A DNA stretch of 64,000 bases from Streptacidiphilus fuscans (GTDB lineage Bacteria > Actinomycetota > Actinomycetes > Streptomycetales > Streptomycetaceae). Position numbers and translations under genes: made by a program. The stretch is taken from contig NZ_JADPRT010000022.1 in the NCBI RefSeq assembly GCF_015690355.1, forward strand, positions 62,001 to 126,000. Reading direction: 5' to 3'. This document shows positions 31,783-39,119 of this stretch, piece after piece. The notes beneath the pieces were generated by a model. That model worked only from the letters and a program-made list of their open reading frames with translations. It had not been told where the DNA came from and ran no database searches. The stretch's first letter is position 1. Each line of letters starts with the position of its first letter.

Positions 31783-32073
31783 GCGATTGCGGCGCTCGGG
31801 GCACCGAGGCCACCCCCGCGGGACGCGCTCCACGCCGCAACTGGCCTGCTGGATGAACTCAAAGCGGTTGCCGTGCCGATTCTCTTGCACGGTGAAGACG
31901 CCAGCGCCTGGCCGATCCTGCGACTTGCAGCCTCCCGCCGCCTGGATGCCCGTATCGGCTTGGAAGATGTCCTCCATCTCCCCGACGGCACCTCCGCCTC
32001 AGGCAACGCCGCCCTCATCCGCGCAGCACGCCAGATCATCCAGCACACACCGCAGTTGGATGAATCAAGCTGA
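31783..32073 (+). pseudogene. remnant of BKACE (3-keto-5-aminohexanoate cleavage) family protein, C-terminal third
   Basis: The 96 codons after the SUKH stop, in the same frame, encode AIAALGAPRPPPRDALHAAT, VPILLHGEDASAWPILRLAA and RRLDARIGLEDVLHLPDGTS, then ASGNAALIRAARQI. The ILLHGED-x-x-AWP and RIGLED-x-LxLPDG-x-A/S-x-x-NAALV/I patterns are the last part of BKACE/DUF849 proteins, which are about 270-300 residues and cleave beta-keto acids with acetyl-CoA. The N-terminal two thirds, with the metal-binding histidines, are absent, so this cannot be an active enzyme. The join to the SUKH gene marks a deletion or rearrangement. Confidence 0.7.
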
Positions 32074-32283
32074 TTAGGCAGGCCGGGGCTTGTAGAAGGT
32101 GCCGTCGCGGACCCAAGAGCCAGCCAAAGTAGCCCGGGACTTGGACGCTGGTGGGGGACGGCCACGACGAGGAGGACTGGGTCTTTCGCCGGCGGGTCGA
32201 AGCAACAGACGACCGCGAGAGGCATTTCTGCTGGTCAGGGCCTTGGCTTGGGCCAAAAGCCCGGGCCGAGGAACCCCACCTCG
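32074..32283. other. unassigned stretch between the BKACE remnant and the dehydrogenase copy
   Basis: No gene is supported here. A short minus-strand open frame (32074-32256) ends SWVRDGTFYKPRPA and looks like the tail of some larger gene, but I do not recognise it. With the flanking remnants this makes 32.0-32.4 kb a patch of broken sequence. Confidence 0.4.
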
Positions 32284-32352
32284 AAGACCACCCAGATCTA
32301 CGAGGGCACCAACCAGGTCCAGCCCATCGTCATGGCGCGCAACCTGCCGTAG
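32284..32352 (+). pseudogene. copy of the 3-prime end of the acyl-CoA dehydrogenase gene
   Basis: Twenty-two codons plus TAG read KTTQIYEGTNQVQPIVMARN and then LP. This is the last part of the acyl-CoA dehydrogenase at 28190-29341, including the catalytic Glu. Over 70 bp (32283-32352 against 29272-29341) only three bases differ: ATC to ACC, CGC to CCC, and TAA to TAG. Agreement at third positions shows a recent duplication or exchange rather than chance. No ribosome site or upstream dehydrogenase sequence is attached. Confidence 0.85.
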
Positions 32353-32393
32353 GGATAAAAGAGCAGGTCAGTGGCCTGATTGCGTCAGTCGAA

Positions 32394-32425
32394 CAGGCGC
32401 CCTTCCGAGCCCGGAAGGGCGCCTG
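32394..32425 (-). terminator. terminator after the 335-residue hypothetical gene
   Basis: CAGGCGCCCTTCCG, loop AGCC, CGGAAGGGCGCCTG: a 14-bp perfect stem directly after the stop codon at 32427. It is preceded by CTGATTGCGT, as is the terminator at 33495. Confidence 0.9.
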
Positions 32426-32426
32426 C

Positions 32427-33434
32427 TCAGTCGCTACCACGCCGAGAACCTTGCCCGGGCCAGATGTCGGGGTGGTCGTCCCAATGGACCTCGGCCGGGT
32501 TCTGGGGATCGACGTCGGGGCGCTCCTGGGTCACGTGGCGGACGAACTCGGCCTGGGTGGCGCACGGGTAGGGCTGGCCGACGGAGCCGTTCGCGCGCAT
32601 GACGCGGACGTACCGATACCGCAGGTTCGGGATCAGGGCGGAGACCTGGACGGGGCAGTCGGGGTTGGGCCAGGTGGTGTGCTCGGTATGGGACCTGGTG
32701 CGGACCCGACGGGTCGGCGGCGGCGGGAGGGGAAGGTCGCCGAGGCCGGGCGGCAACAGGGCGGGTGCCTGCTCGGCGGGGGGATCGGGCCAGGTCACGT
32801 CGAGCACGGTGGCGCTGCCGACGGCTCGTTCCCCGTCGCGCATGGTGATCACATCGCCCGGCATCAGGTTGTGCCAGTCCGCTTCGTCCAGGGGGAGCAG
32901 CCGTCCGAAGGCTCGGCCACCGCTGCGAAGGGGCTCGTCGCCCTCCTCCAGCCACAGCGCCGCCACGCGCACCGCGCGGTAGCTGCTGACGGCCTGCTCG
33001 CCCAGGTCCCACTGGGGTTGCAGCCCTCGTCCCGGTGGGATCGGCGCGATGCCGGCGTCCGTGACGAGGGTGAGCTCGATGCGCAGTTGCCCGCGAAGCG
33101 CCTCGGTGGTGCGCCAGCGGTACCACTCGGCGTCGGGTTCGCCGGGCAGTTGTTCGGCGGCGTCGGTGAGGAACTCCCAGAAGCGCGACGGTGCGGGGTA
33201 CTGGTCCGCGGCTTCGGCGAGGGCACTCAGGGCGGCAGCGTGGTCGCCCTTGGCGACGAGGGCACGGGCGACTTCGGCTCGGCCGCTCGGCAGTAGCTCT
33301 GCGGCGGATTCGAGGACGTCTTCGATGTGCACGTCCGGCCCCTGTTCGGTTCGGCTGTGGTCAGGATCGGTCGTGGCCGGTGCAGGGACGTGGCCGGAGG
33401 GTTCCTGCGGCGGCGGGCCCGGCTTCGCGGTCAC
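32427..33434 (-). CDS. hypothetical protein with W-D/E-DHP-x-x-WP tail motif
   Basis: A 335-residue protein of unknown function. The Pro-rich N-terminus (MTAKPGPPPQEPSGHVPAPA) is followed by a helical region that looks TPR-like (IEDVLESAAELLPSGRAEVA, GDHAAALSALAEAADQYP), a middle domain with VRVAALWLEEGDEPLRSGGR and WHNLMPGDVITMRDGERAV, a Pro-rich linker, and a C-terminal module with CPVQVSALIPNLRYRYVRVM, then AEVHWDDHPDIWPG. The same tail motif, WEDHPGKWP, ends the small protein at 55510-55752, so the C-terminal module is probably a separate small domain. It is a single-gene unit bounded by strong terminators. Confidence 0.65.
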   Translation of the reverse strand: MTAKPGPPPQEPSGHVPAPATTDPDHSRTEQGPDVHIEDVLESAAELLPSGRAEVARALVAKGDHAAALSALAEAADQYPAPSRFWEFLTDAAEQLPGEPDAEWYRWRTTEALRGQLRIELTLVTDAGIAPIPPGRGLQPQWDLGEQAVSSYRAVRVAALWLEEGDEPLRSGGRAFGRLLPLDEADWHNLMPGDVITMRDGERAVGSATVLDVTWPDPPAEQAPALLPPGLGDLPLPPPPTRRVRTRSHTEHTTWPNPDCPVQVSALIPNLRYRYVRVMRANGSVGQPYPCATQAEFVRHVTQERPDVDPQNPAEVHWDDHPDIWPGQGSRRGSD

Positions 33435-33494
33435 GGCTCAACCGTAGCGACTCAGGCACCACCTCCATGACCACCCGGATCTGATTGCGTTCGT

Positions 33495-33533
33495 CGCGAG
33501 GGCCCCCTTCCGCTCCGGAAGGGGGCCCTCGCG
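33495..33533 (-). terminator. 18-bp terminator after the MarR gene
   Basis: CGCGAGGGCCCCCTTCCG, loop CTC, then its exact complement to 33533. A second terminator of the same design, with the same CTGATTGCGT lead-in, sits at 32394-32425. Confidence 0.92.
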
Positions 33534-33566
33534 CGTTGCTGCGGGACGGCTGCGCGGGGGCGCACG

Positions 33567-34034
33567 TCAGGAGTCGGGCTGCAGCGAAGGCACGTCTCCG
33601 AGCCTGCGCAGAAGCAGTACGAGGCGGCGCATGTCGTCCGGGCCGAAGAGTTGCTCAAGGTCTTCGATGAGCCGGGCCATCTTGGGGGTGGCCTCGTTCA
33701 GGCGTGCCCGCCCGGCGTCCGTCAGCGTGACGATACGGCGGCGGCGGTTGGTCGGCTCGACGGCCTTGCTGACGAGTTTCTGGGTCTCCAGCCGGTCGAG
33801 CAGGGTGCTCAGGGTCGAGCGGTCCATGGCGGCGAGGGCGCCGAGAGCGGACTGGTCGAGCGAGCCGTGCTCGTCGAGCAGGGCCAGCACCGCGTACTGG
33901 GGCGTGGTCAGTTCCTGGAAGTGCTGCTGCCACATCGTGGTCCACGCCTGCATGCCGCGCCGCAGCTGGTGCGGCAGGGCGTCCTCCACCTTCATCTCGT
34001 TCTTCGTCCCGTCCGGGGTTGTCTCCGTAGCCAT
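33567..34034 (-). CDS. MarR family regulator of the UbiX/UbiD genes
   Basis: A 155-residue MarR protein starting MATETTPDGTKNEMKVEDAL. The winged HTH has FQELTTPQYAVLALLDEHGS, DQSALGALAAMDRSTLSTLL and a wing VEPTNRRRRIVTLTDAGRAR. It is divergent from the aromatic-acid decarboxylase genes and has TATAAT 6 nt before its ATG, with -35 TGGACT 18 nt upstream, so it is probably leaderless. Two TCAGT-x2-AC(A/T)GA operators cover that promoter. By analogy with phenolic-acid MarR regulators it should derepress the decarboxylase genes when an aromatic acid binds. Confidence 0.9.
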   Translation of the reverse strand: MATETTPDGTKNEMKVEDALPHQLRRGMQAWTTMWQQHFQELTTPQYAVLALLDEHGSLDQSALGALAAMDRSTLSTLLDRLETQKLVSKAVEPTNRRRRIVTLTDAGRARLNEATPKMARLIEDLEQLFGPDDMRRLVLLLRRLGDVPSLQPDS

Positions 34035-34040
34035 GAACCG

Positions 34041-34070
34041 ATTATATTCAGTACACAGACGCTCAGTCCA
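34041..34070 (-). promoter_or_regulatory. MarR gene promoter
   Basis: On the minus strand TGGACT (34070-34065), 18 nt, then a consensus TATAAT (34046-34041), with ATG 6 nt later. Confidence 0.8.
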
Positions 34071-34074
34071 CTGA
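34048..34074. promoter_or_regulatory. tandem MarR operators
   Basis: TCAGTACACAGA (34048-34059) and TCAGTCCACTGA (34063-34074), 15 bp apart. The second is a perfect 5-2-5 palindrome. They cover the spacer and -35 box of the MarR gene and lie 22-48 bp upstream of the UbiX gene. Confidence 0.75.
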
Positions 34075-34095
34075 AGGTTGTAGAAGGAGACTAAT

Positions 34096-34719
34096 ATGCG
34101 GCTCATCGTCGGGATGACCGGGGCGACGGGGGCCGTGCTGGGTGTGCGGCTCCTGGAGGAGTTGCGCGACCAGGACCATGTGGAGACCCACCTGGTGCTG
34201 TCCCGTTGGGCACGGGCCACCATCGAGCTGGAGACGGGTCTGAGCACCCGTGACGTGGCCGAACTGGCCGACGTCGTGCACACCCCGGACGACCAGGGGG
34301 CGTCCATCTCGTCCGGCTCGTTCCGCACGGACGGGATGGTGATCATCCCGTGCAGCATGAAGACGCTCGCCGGGATCCGCACCGGGTACGCGGACGGCCT
34401 GGTCGCCCGCGCCGCGGACGTCACGCTCAAGGAACGCCGCAAGCTCGTCCTCGTGCCCCGCGAGACCCCTCTCAGCGAGATCCACCTGGACAACATGCTC
34501 GCGCTCGCCCGCATGGGCGCCTCGATCGTGCCGCCCATGCCCGCCTTCTACAACCACCCCGCGACAGTCGACGACATCGTCGACCACATCGTGGCGCGCG
34601 TCCTGGACCAGTTCGACATCAAGGCTTCCCGAGCCCGGCGTTGGGAGGGCATGCGCTCCGCAGCCACCCACCGGCCCACGGCGCAGGGAAGGAACGTCAG
34701 AGAGGAAGTTTCACGGTGA
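34096..34719 (+). CDS. ubiX: UbiX-like flavin prenyltransferase (non-oxidative hydroxyarylic acid decarboxylase subunit B)
   Basis: A 207-residue protein starting MRLIVGMTGATGAVLGVRLL, the FMN-binding Rossmann-like start of UbiX/Pad1. FRTDGMVIIPCSMKTLAGIR and LVLVPRETPLSEIHLDNMLA are the two further family signatures, including the Ser/Thr and Arg residues that bind dimethylallyl phosphate. UbiX makes prenylated FMN for its UbiD partner. AAGGAG at 34084-34089 gives a good start. GTGA overlap couples it to the UbiD gene. The extended C-terminus (RWEGMRSAATHRPTAQGRNV) is longer than usual. Confidence 0.92.
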   Translation: MRLIVGMTGATGAVLGVRLLEELRDQDHVETHLVLSRWARATIELETGLSTRDVAELADVVHTPDDQGASISSGSFRTDGMVIIPCSMKTLAGIRTGYADGLVARAADVTLKERRKLVLVPRETPLSEIHLDNMLALARMGASIVPPMPAFYNHPATVDDIVDHIVARVLDQFDIKASRARRWEGMRSAATHRPTAQGRNVREEVSR

Positions 34720-36194
34720 ACCGCCACAAGGATCTCCGCGAGTACATCGCGGCACTCGAAGCCATCGGCGACCTCACGCGCGTGCGGCGCGAGGTCAGTT
34801 GGGACCTGGAGGCCGCCGCCATCACCCGCCTGGGGTGCGAGCGCACCGCCCCCGCCTCGTTGTTCGAGAACGTCGCCGGCGTCGAGCCGGGCTTCCGCCT
34901 GTTGGGCGGGCCCGCGGCGCTCAGCTCCGTCCCCGGAAAGCCGCTGGCGCGCGTCGCCCTGTCCCTGGGCCTGTCCCCGGACCTGACCCCCGCTCAGCTG
35001 GTGGACCACCTCGTCGAGACCCGCGACCTGCCGCCGGTGCCGCCGAAGCTGGTCTCGCGGGACGAGGCCCCGTGCAAGCAGAACGTCCTGACCGGTGACG
35101 ACGCCACGCTGGACCGCTTCCCCGTGCCGCGCGTGCACGAGCAGGACGGCGGCCGCTACGCCAACACCTGGGGCGTCCTGGTCGCCCGTACTCCCGACGG
35201 CGGGTGGACCAACTGGTCCATCGCCCGGGTCATGATGATCGACGGCAAGCACATGACCGGCATGGTCACGCTGCCCCAGCACATCGCCCTCGTCTGGCAG
35301 GAATGGGTCAAGATCGGCAAGCCCATGCCGTACGCGCTCGTCCAGGGCGGCGACCCGGCGATCCCCGTCGTGGGCGGCATCTCGATCCCGGAGGGCATGG
35401 ACGATGCCGGCTACATCGGCGCGCTGTACGGCGAGCCCCTCGAAGTCGTCACGTGCGAGCTGTCCGACCTCAAGGTCCCCGCGAGCGCGGAGATCGTGAT
35501 CGAGGGTCACCTGTCCGTCGAACGTACCGCCGTCGAGGGCCCCTTCGGGGAGTTCGCCGGCTACATCCCCCTGGAGACGGCTCTCCAGCCCGTCTACACC
35601 GTGGAGTGCATCACCCACCGCGACGACCCGATCTGGCCGATCGTCCCCGAGGGCCGCCCGGTGGACGAGTACCACACCGTCACCGGCACCGGCATCGCCG
35701 CCGAGGTCCTCCACGACCTGCGCGCCGCCGGCCTCCCGATCACCACCGCCTGGTCCCCGCTGCGCGCGGCGACCCACTGGCTCGTCGTCACCGTCCCCGA
35801 GAACTGGCGAGAGCTGCTCCCCGGCGTCGACTCCCAGGAGTTCACCCACCGGATCGGGAAGGTCGTCAACGAGGAGGCGCGCACCGGAAGGCTCAACTCG
35901 CGGATCTTCGTCTTCGACGACGACATCGACCCGGCCGACGACGCCGACCTGCTGTGGGCCCTGGCCACCCGCATCCACCCCACCCAGCGGGCCGAGACCT
36001 GGAACGGCTTCGTCTTTCCGCTGCTGCACTGCTACCTCGACAGCGAACGGGAGGCCGCGACCGGCCCCGTCGTCGTCCACGACGGGCTCGAACCCGCCCG
36101 CGGACAGGGACGCATGCCGCAGAGCTCGTTCGCCGAGGCGTACCCCGCCCACATCCGCCAGCGTGTCCTCGACCACTGGGACACCAACGAGTAG
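34716..36194 (+). CDS. UbiD family decarboxylase (VdcC-like)
   Basis: A 492-residue UbiD enzyme using prenylated FMN. It starts MNRHKDLREYIAALEAIGDL. The family signatures are seen as NTWGVLVARTPDGGWTNWSI, GYIGALYGEPLEVVTCELSD and EGPFGEFAGYIPLET, whose paired Glu residues are part of the E-R-E catalytic triad, and LFAL-free C-terminal helices. Such enzymes remove CO2 reversibly from aromatic or unsaturated acids such as vanillate or 4-hydroxybenzoate. GTG 34716 overlaps the UbiX stop. The third small subunit D usual in Vdc systems is not encoded downstream; two alpha/beta hydrolase genes are there instead. Confidence 0.92.
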   Translation: MNRHKDLREYIAALEAIGDLTRVRREVSWDLEAAAITRLGCERTAPASLFENVAGVEPGFRLLGGPAALSSVPGKPLARVALSLGLSPDLTPAQLVDHLVETRDLPPVPPKLVSRDEAPCKQNVLTGDDATLDRFPVPRVHEQDGGRYANTWGVLVARTPDGGWTNWSIARVMMIDGKHMTGMVTLPQHIALVWQEWVKIGKPMPYALVQGGDPAIPVVGGISIPEGMDDAGYIGALYGEPLEVVTCELSDLKVPASAEIVIEGHLSVERTAVEGPFGEFAGYIPLETALQPVYTVECITHRDDPIWPIVPEGRPVDEYHTVTGTGIAAEVLHDLRAAGLPITTAWSPLRAATHWLVVTVPENWRELLPGVDSQEFTHRIGKVVNEEARTGRLNSRIFVFDDDIDPADDADLLWALATRIHPTQRAETWNGFVFPLLHCYLDSEREAATGPVVVHDGLEPARGQGRMPQSSFAEAYPAHIRQRVLDHWDTNE

Positions 36195-36357
36195 CACCCA
36201 CACCCGCACAAGCCCCGCCCCGCCTCGCACCACCGGTGGCCGTCCCGGTCGAGAACGTTCGCGGGAACGGCCCTGGAAGTACGTCATTTGACGCAATCGA
36301 CGGCGAGGTCCCGCTGTCTACCGTGGCACTGACTCCCACTCAGATGGAGGAAGTGCT

Positions 36358-37053
36358 GTGAGCGCAGGTCAGGAAGCCAGGAACGTCGTGCTGGTGCACG
36401 GCGGGTTCGTGGACGGGTCGGGCTGGCAGGGCGTCTACGACGCGCTGGCCGAGCAGGGGTACCGGGTGGCGGTGGTGCAGAACGCGACGGTCTCGCTGGC
36501 CGGGGACGTCGCCGCCACCCATCAGGTGCTGGACGGTCTGGACGGGCCCGCCGTGCTGGTCGGCCACTCCTACGGCGGGGCCGTCATCTCCGAGGCCGGC
36601 AACCACCCCAACGTGGCCGCCCTCGCCTACATCACCGCGTTCGCGCCCGACAAGGGCGAGTCGGTGAACACGCTGATCGCCGACCCCGCGCCAGGCGCGC
36701 CGGTGCCGCCCATCCTGCCGCCGCAGGACGGCTTCCTCTTCCTGGACCGGGAGAAGTTCGCCGCCTCTTTCGCCGCCGACGTCCCCGAGAGGCTGGCCGC
36801 GTTCATGGCCGACTCCCAAGTGCCGTGGGGCCTGGAGGCACTGGGTGGCGTGGTCTCCGAGCCGGCTTGGCGGACCAAGCCGTCCTGGTACCTGGTCGCC
36901 GCCGACGACCGCATGATCCCGCCGCCCGCGCAGCGCGCCATGGCCGAGCGTGCCGGCTCCACCGTCAGCGAGGCCCCCGGCAGCCACGCGATCTACGTCT
37001 CCGACCCGGCGACCGTGGCCGCGGTCATCGTCCGTGCTGCGGGAGGCAAGTGA
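36358..37053 (+). CDS. alpha/beta hydrolase (EstC/salicylate-esterase-like)
   Basis: A 231-residue hydrolase starting MSAGQEARNVVLVHGGFVDG. NVVLVHGGFVDGSGWQGVYD is the oxyanion-hole motif of the AB-hydrolase group that includes plant methyl-salicylate esterases and bacterial pyrethroid hydrolases. AVLVGHSYGGAVISEAG holds the nucleophile Ser (about residue 66), and AAPGSHAIYVSDP-type His is near the end (EAPGSHAIYV). It probably hydrolyses a small ester in the cytosol. It is followed by a Tat-exported paralogue with a one-base stop/start overlap, so both are one operon, perhaps supplying aromatic acids to the upstream decarboxylase. Confidence 0.88.
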   Translation: MSAGQEARNVVLVHGGFVDGSGWQGVYDALAEQGYRVAVVQNATVSLAGDVAATHQVLDGLDGPAVLVGHSYGGAVISEAGNHPNVAALAYITAFAPDKGESVNTLIADPAPGAPVPPILPPQDGFLFLDREKFAASFAADVPERLAAFMADSQVPWGLEALGGVVSEPAWRTKPSWYLVAADDRMIPPPAQRAMAERAGSTVSEAPGSHAIYVSDPATVAAVIVRAAGGK

Positions 37054-37925
37054 TGGCCGACGACCTCACCCGCCGCAGAGTGCTCGCCACCGGCGCGGCG
37101 CTGGCCGGATCGGCCGCCGTGATCGGGCAGTTCGCCGCTGCTTCTGCGGCTTCTGCCGCCTCCGCCACCTCCGCCGCCGAGGCACCCCGCAGTGGTGGCG
37201 GCAGCCCCGCCGCGAAGCCGACCGTCGTGCTGGTGCACGGCGGCTACGCCGATTCGTCCTGCTGGAACGCCACCATCCAGGAGTTGCAGGACCAGGGCTA
37301 CACCACGGTCTGCGGGTCGAATCCGCTGCGGGGTATCCCGACCGACGCCCCGTACATCGGGAGTCTGCTCGACTCGATCAGCGGGCCGGTCGTGCTGGTC
37401 GCACACTCCATGGGCGGCACGGTCATCACGAACGCCGCCGCAGGGAAGGCCAACGTGAAGGCGTTGGTCTACATCGCCGCGTTCGTGCCCGACGTGGGCG
37501 AGACGCAGGGGGAGCTCATCACCAAGTTCCCCGGCAGCGAGGTCGAGCCGGTCAGCGTGCCGGTCCCGTACACGAAGGCCGACGGCACGACCGGAACCGA
37601 TCTGTACCTGAGCAAGGACGGCCAGGCGGCCTTCGCGGCCGACCTCACGACCGCTGCCTTCCGGGTCCTGCAGGCCACGCAGCGGCCGTTCGACGCCGAC
37701 TCGTTCGTCTACCCGACCACGGCGGCAGCCTGGAAGACGATCCCGTCGTGGGGGCTGGTCGCCGGACAGGACAAGGCGATCCCGCCGGCGTGCGAGCGCT
37801 GGATGTACAGCCGCGCGAACGCGCGCAAGGTCGTCGAGGTGCCGCTCTCGTCCCACGTCGCGATGATCAGCCACCCGAGGATCGTCGCCGATCTCATCGT
37901 GGAGGCCGCCGAGGCGATCAGCTGA
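37053..37925 (+). CDS. Tat-exported alpha/beta hydrolase
   Basis: A 290-residue hydrolase related to its upstream neighbour. The N-terminus MADDLTRRRVLATGAALAGS is a twin-arginine signal with the R-R-R-V-L core, followed by an Ala/Ser-rich stretch and probable cleavage near residue 45. The mature part has TVVLVHGGYADSSCWNATIQ, VVLVAHSMGGTVITNAAAG with the nucleophile Ser, and a C-terminal VPLSSHVAMISHP with the catalytic His. A secreted and a cytosolic member in one operon suggests esters cleaved both outside and inside the cell. ATG 37053 overlaps the previous TGA by one base. Confidence 0.9.
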   Translation: MADDLTRRRVLATGAALAGSAAVIGQFAAASAASAASATSAAEAPRSGGGSPAAKPTVVLVHGGYADSSCWNATIQELQDQGYTTVCGSNPLRGIPTDAPYIGSLLDSISGPVVLVAHSMGGTVITNAAAGKANVKALVYIAAFVPDVGETQGELITKFPGSEVEPVSVPVPYTKADGTTGTDLYLSKDGQAAFAADLTTAAFRVLQATQRPFDADSFVYPTTAAAWKTIPSWGLVAGQDKAIPPACERWMYSRANARKVVEVPLSSHVAMISHPRIVADLIVEAAEAIS

Positions 37926-37950
37926 ACGGACCTAATCCAGGCCGGGAGTT

Positions 37951-38961
37951 CTAGTCGACCGGTGCCGGGTGGGCCACATCGCGCCAGGTCTGGGCGTAGA
38001 GGTCGGGCGTGAAGGGGCTGTCCAGCGGCAGGGGGTGGTACAGACGCAGTTCGGCGACCCGCCCTTCCTTCCGGGACATGACCCAGGCCAGGGCGGGCGG
38101 GCAGTGGTCCGGGGCGTCGGCGGGGTTGATCATGTCCATCTCCCACACCACCACGGAACTCCCGGCTGCCACGCCGACCGGCTTCTGGCGCACCCCGGCA
38201 GCCAGGGAGCCGTCCATGGCGTCGCGGACCAGCGCCCGGTCGCCCAACCGGGTCAGGCCGCTCATCAGGGACGCGTCGGGGGACCAGTGCGTGTCGACCA
38301 CTCTGCCGAAGTGCCCGGCTTCGGCGGCGGAGAGCATGTCGAACGCCTCGTCCCAGCTGGCTCCGGCGCGCATGCGGGCGTCGCTGTGCGCGGTGGCGGC
38401 CGTCGCCGCCAGGGCTTCGGCGAGTTTGGCCCGCCCTTGGCTCAGACGGCTGCGCACCGTTCCCAGCGGCACCCCGCACACCTGGGCGATGTGCTGGTAC
38501 TCCGTCAGGCCCTCGGTGAAGTAGCGTAGGACCATCGGCAGACGCAGGGCGGGCGACAGTTCCTCGATGGCCGCCCACACCCAGTCGCGCATCGCGTGGT
38601 GTTCGAGCAGTTGCTCCGGGCCCGCGCCGGGGTCCGGCGGCGGCGCCAGTGTGTCGAGCGGCACGTGCCGTCGCGCCTCGCGGAGCGCGTCGCGGCACCG
38701 GTTGCGCACGACGGCCCGAAGCCACGCACCCACCGCCTCCGGGTTGCGTACGGTCGCGATGCTGCGCAGCGCGATCAGTGCCGCTTCCTGGAGAGCGTCC
38801 TCTGCCTCCGGGCCGGGACCGAGGATGCTCAACGCCACCGCGCGCATCCCCGCCCGGTGCTCCTCCAGGAGCAGTCCCAGCGCCACGACATCGCCGGCCT
38901 GGGCCGCCCGTGTCAGTGCCGAATCCTGATCCGCTGTGCCCGCACCCGAGTTCTGGCGCAT
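37951..38961 (-). CDS. ECF-type sigma factor with C-terminal extension
   Basis: A 336-residue sigma-70-family protein starting MRQNSGAGTADQDSALTRAA. Region 2 is about residues 15-85 (HRAGMRAVALSILGPGPEAE, DALQEAALIALRSIATVRNP), region 4 is about 120-175 (LPMVLRYFTEGLTEYQHIAQ, VCGVPLGTVRSRLSQGRAKL). The remaining 160 residues form an extra domain with a SnoaL-like look (HFGRVVDTHWSPDASLMSGL). Extended ECFs of this kind usually lack an anti-sigma factor and self-regulate through the C-terminal domain; no anti-sigma gene is present here. A GAGGGGG ribosome site precedes ATG 38961. Confidence 0.85.
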   Translation of the reverse strand: MRQNSGAGTADQDSALTRAAQAGDVVALGLLLEEHRAGMRAVALSILGPGPEAEDALQEAALIALRSIATVRNPEAVGAWLRAVVRNRCRDALREARRHVPLDTLAPPPDPGAGPEQLLEHHAMRDWVWAAIEELSPALRLPMVLRYFTEGLTEYQHIAQVCGVPLGTVRSRLSQGRAKLAEALAATAATAHSDARMRAGASWDEAFDMLSAAEAGHFGRVVDTHWSPDASLMSGLTRLGDRALVRDAMDGSLAAGVRQKPVGVAAGSSVVVWEMDMINPADAPDHCPPALAWVMSRKEGRVAELRLYHPLPLDSPFTPDLYAQTWRDVAHPAPVD

Positions 38962-39119
38962 CGCCACCCCCTCTTCCTCGCCGCCTTGCCGCTGCTTCCC
39001 AGGGCCGGAAGCCGGCTGCACGGCACGGTCTCGAGGACCAACGGTAGGACACGTGCGGGCACCGGGGATTGAGCCATTCGACGTAGTCTCGATCCGCGTC
39101 GACCGAGCCCCAGATCCAT

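Noticed and set aside
31171..32073. A genuine SUKH-BKACE fusion protein
   Set aside because: TAG 31780-31782 separates the parts and the BKACE part lacks its catalytic domain.
36264..36285. GGAAC...CGTC as an ECF sigma promoter before the hydrolase operon
   Set aside because: The spacing is only 13 nt, shorter than the 15-17 nt expected, and no link to the nearby sigma factor could be shown.
36288..36324. TTGACG at 36288 as -35 of the hydrolase operon
   Set aside because: No acceptable -10 box lies 16-19 nt downstream; TACCGT is 25 nt away.
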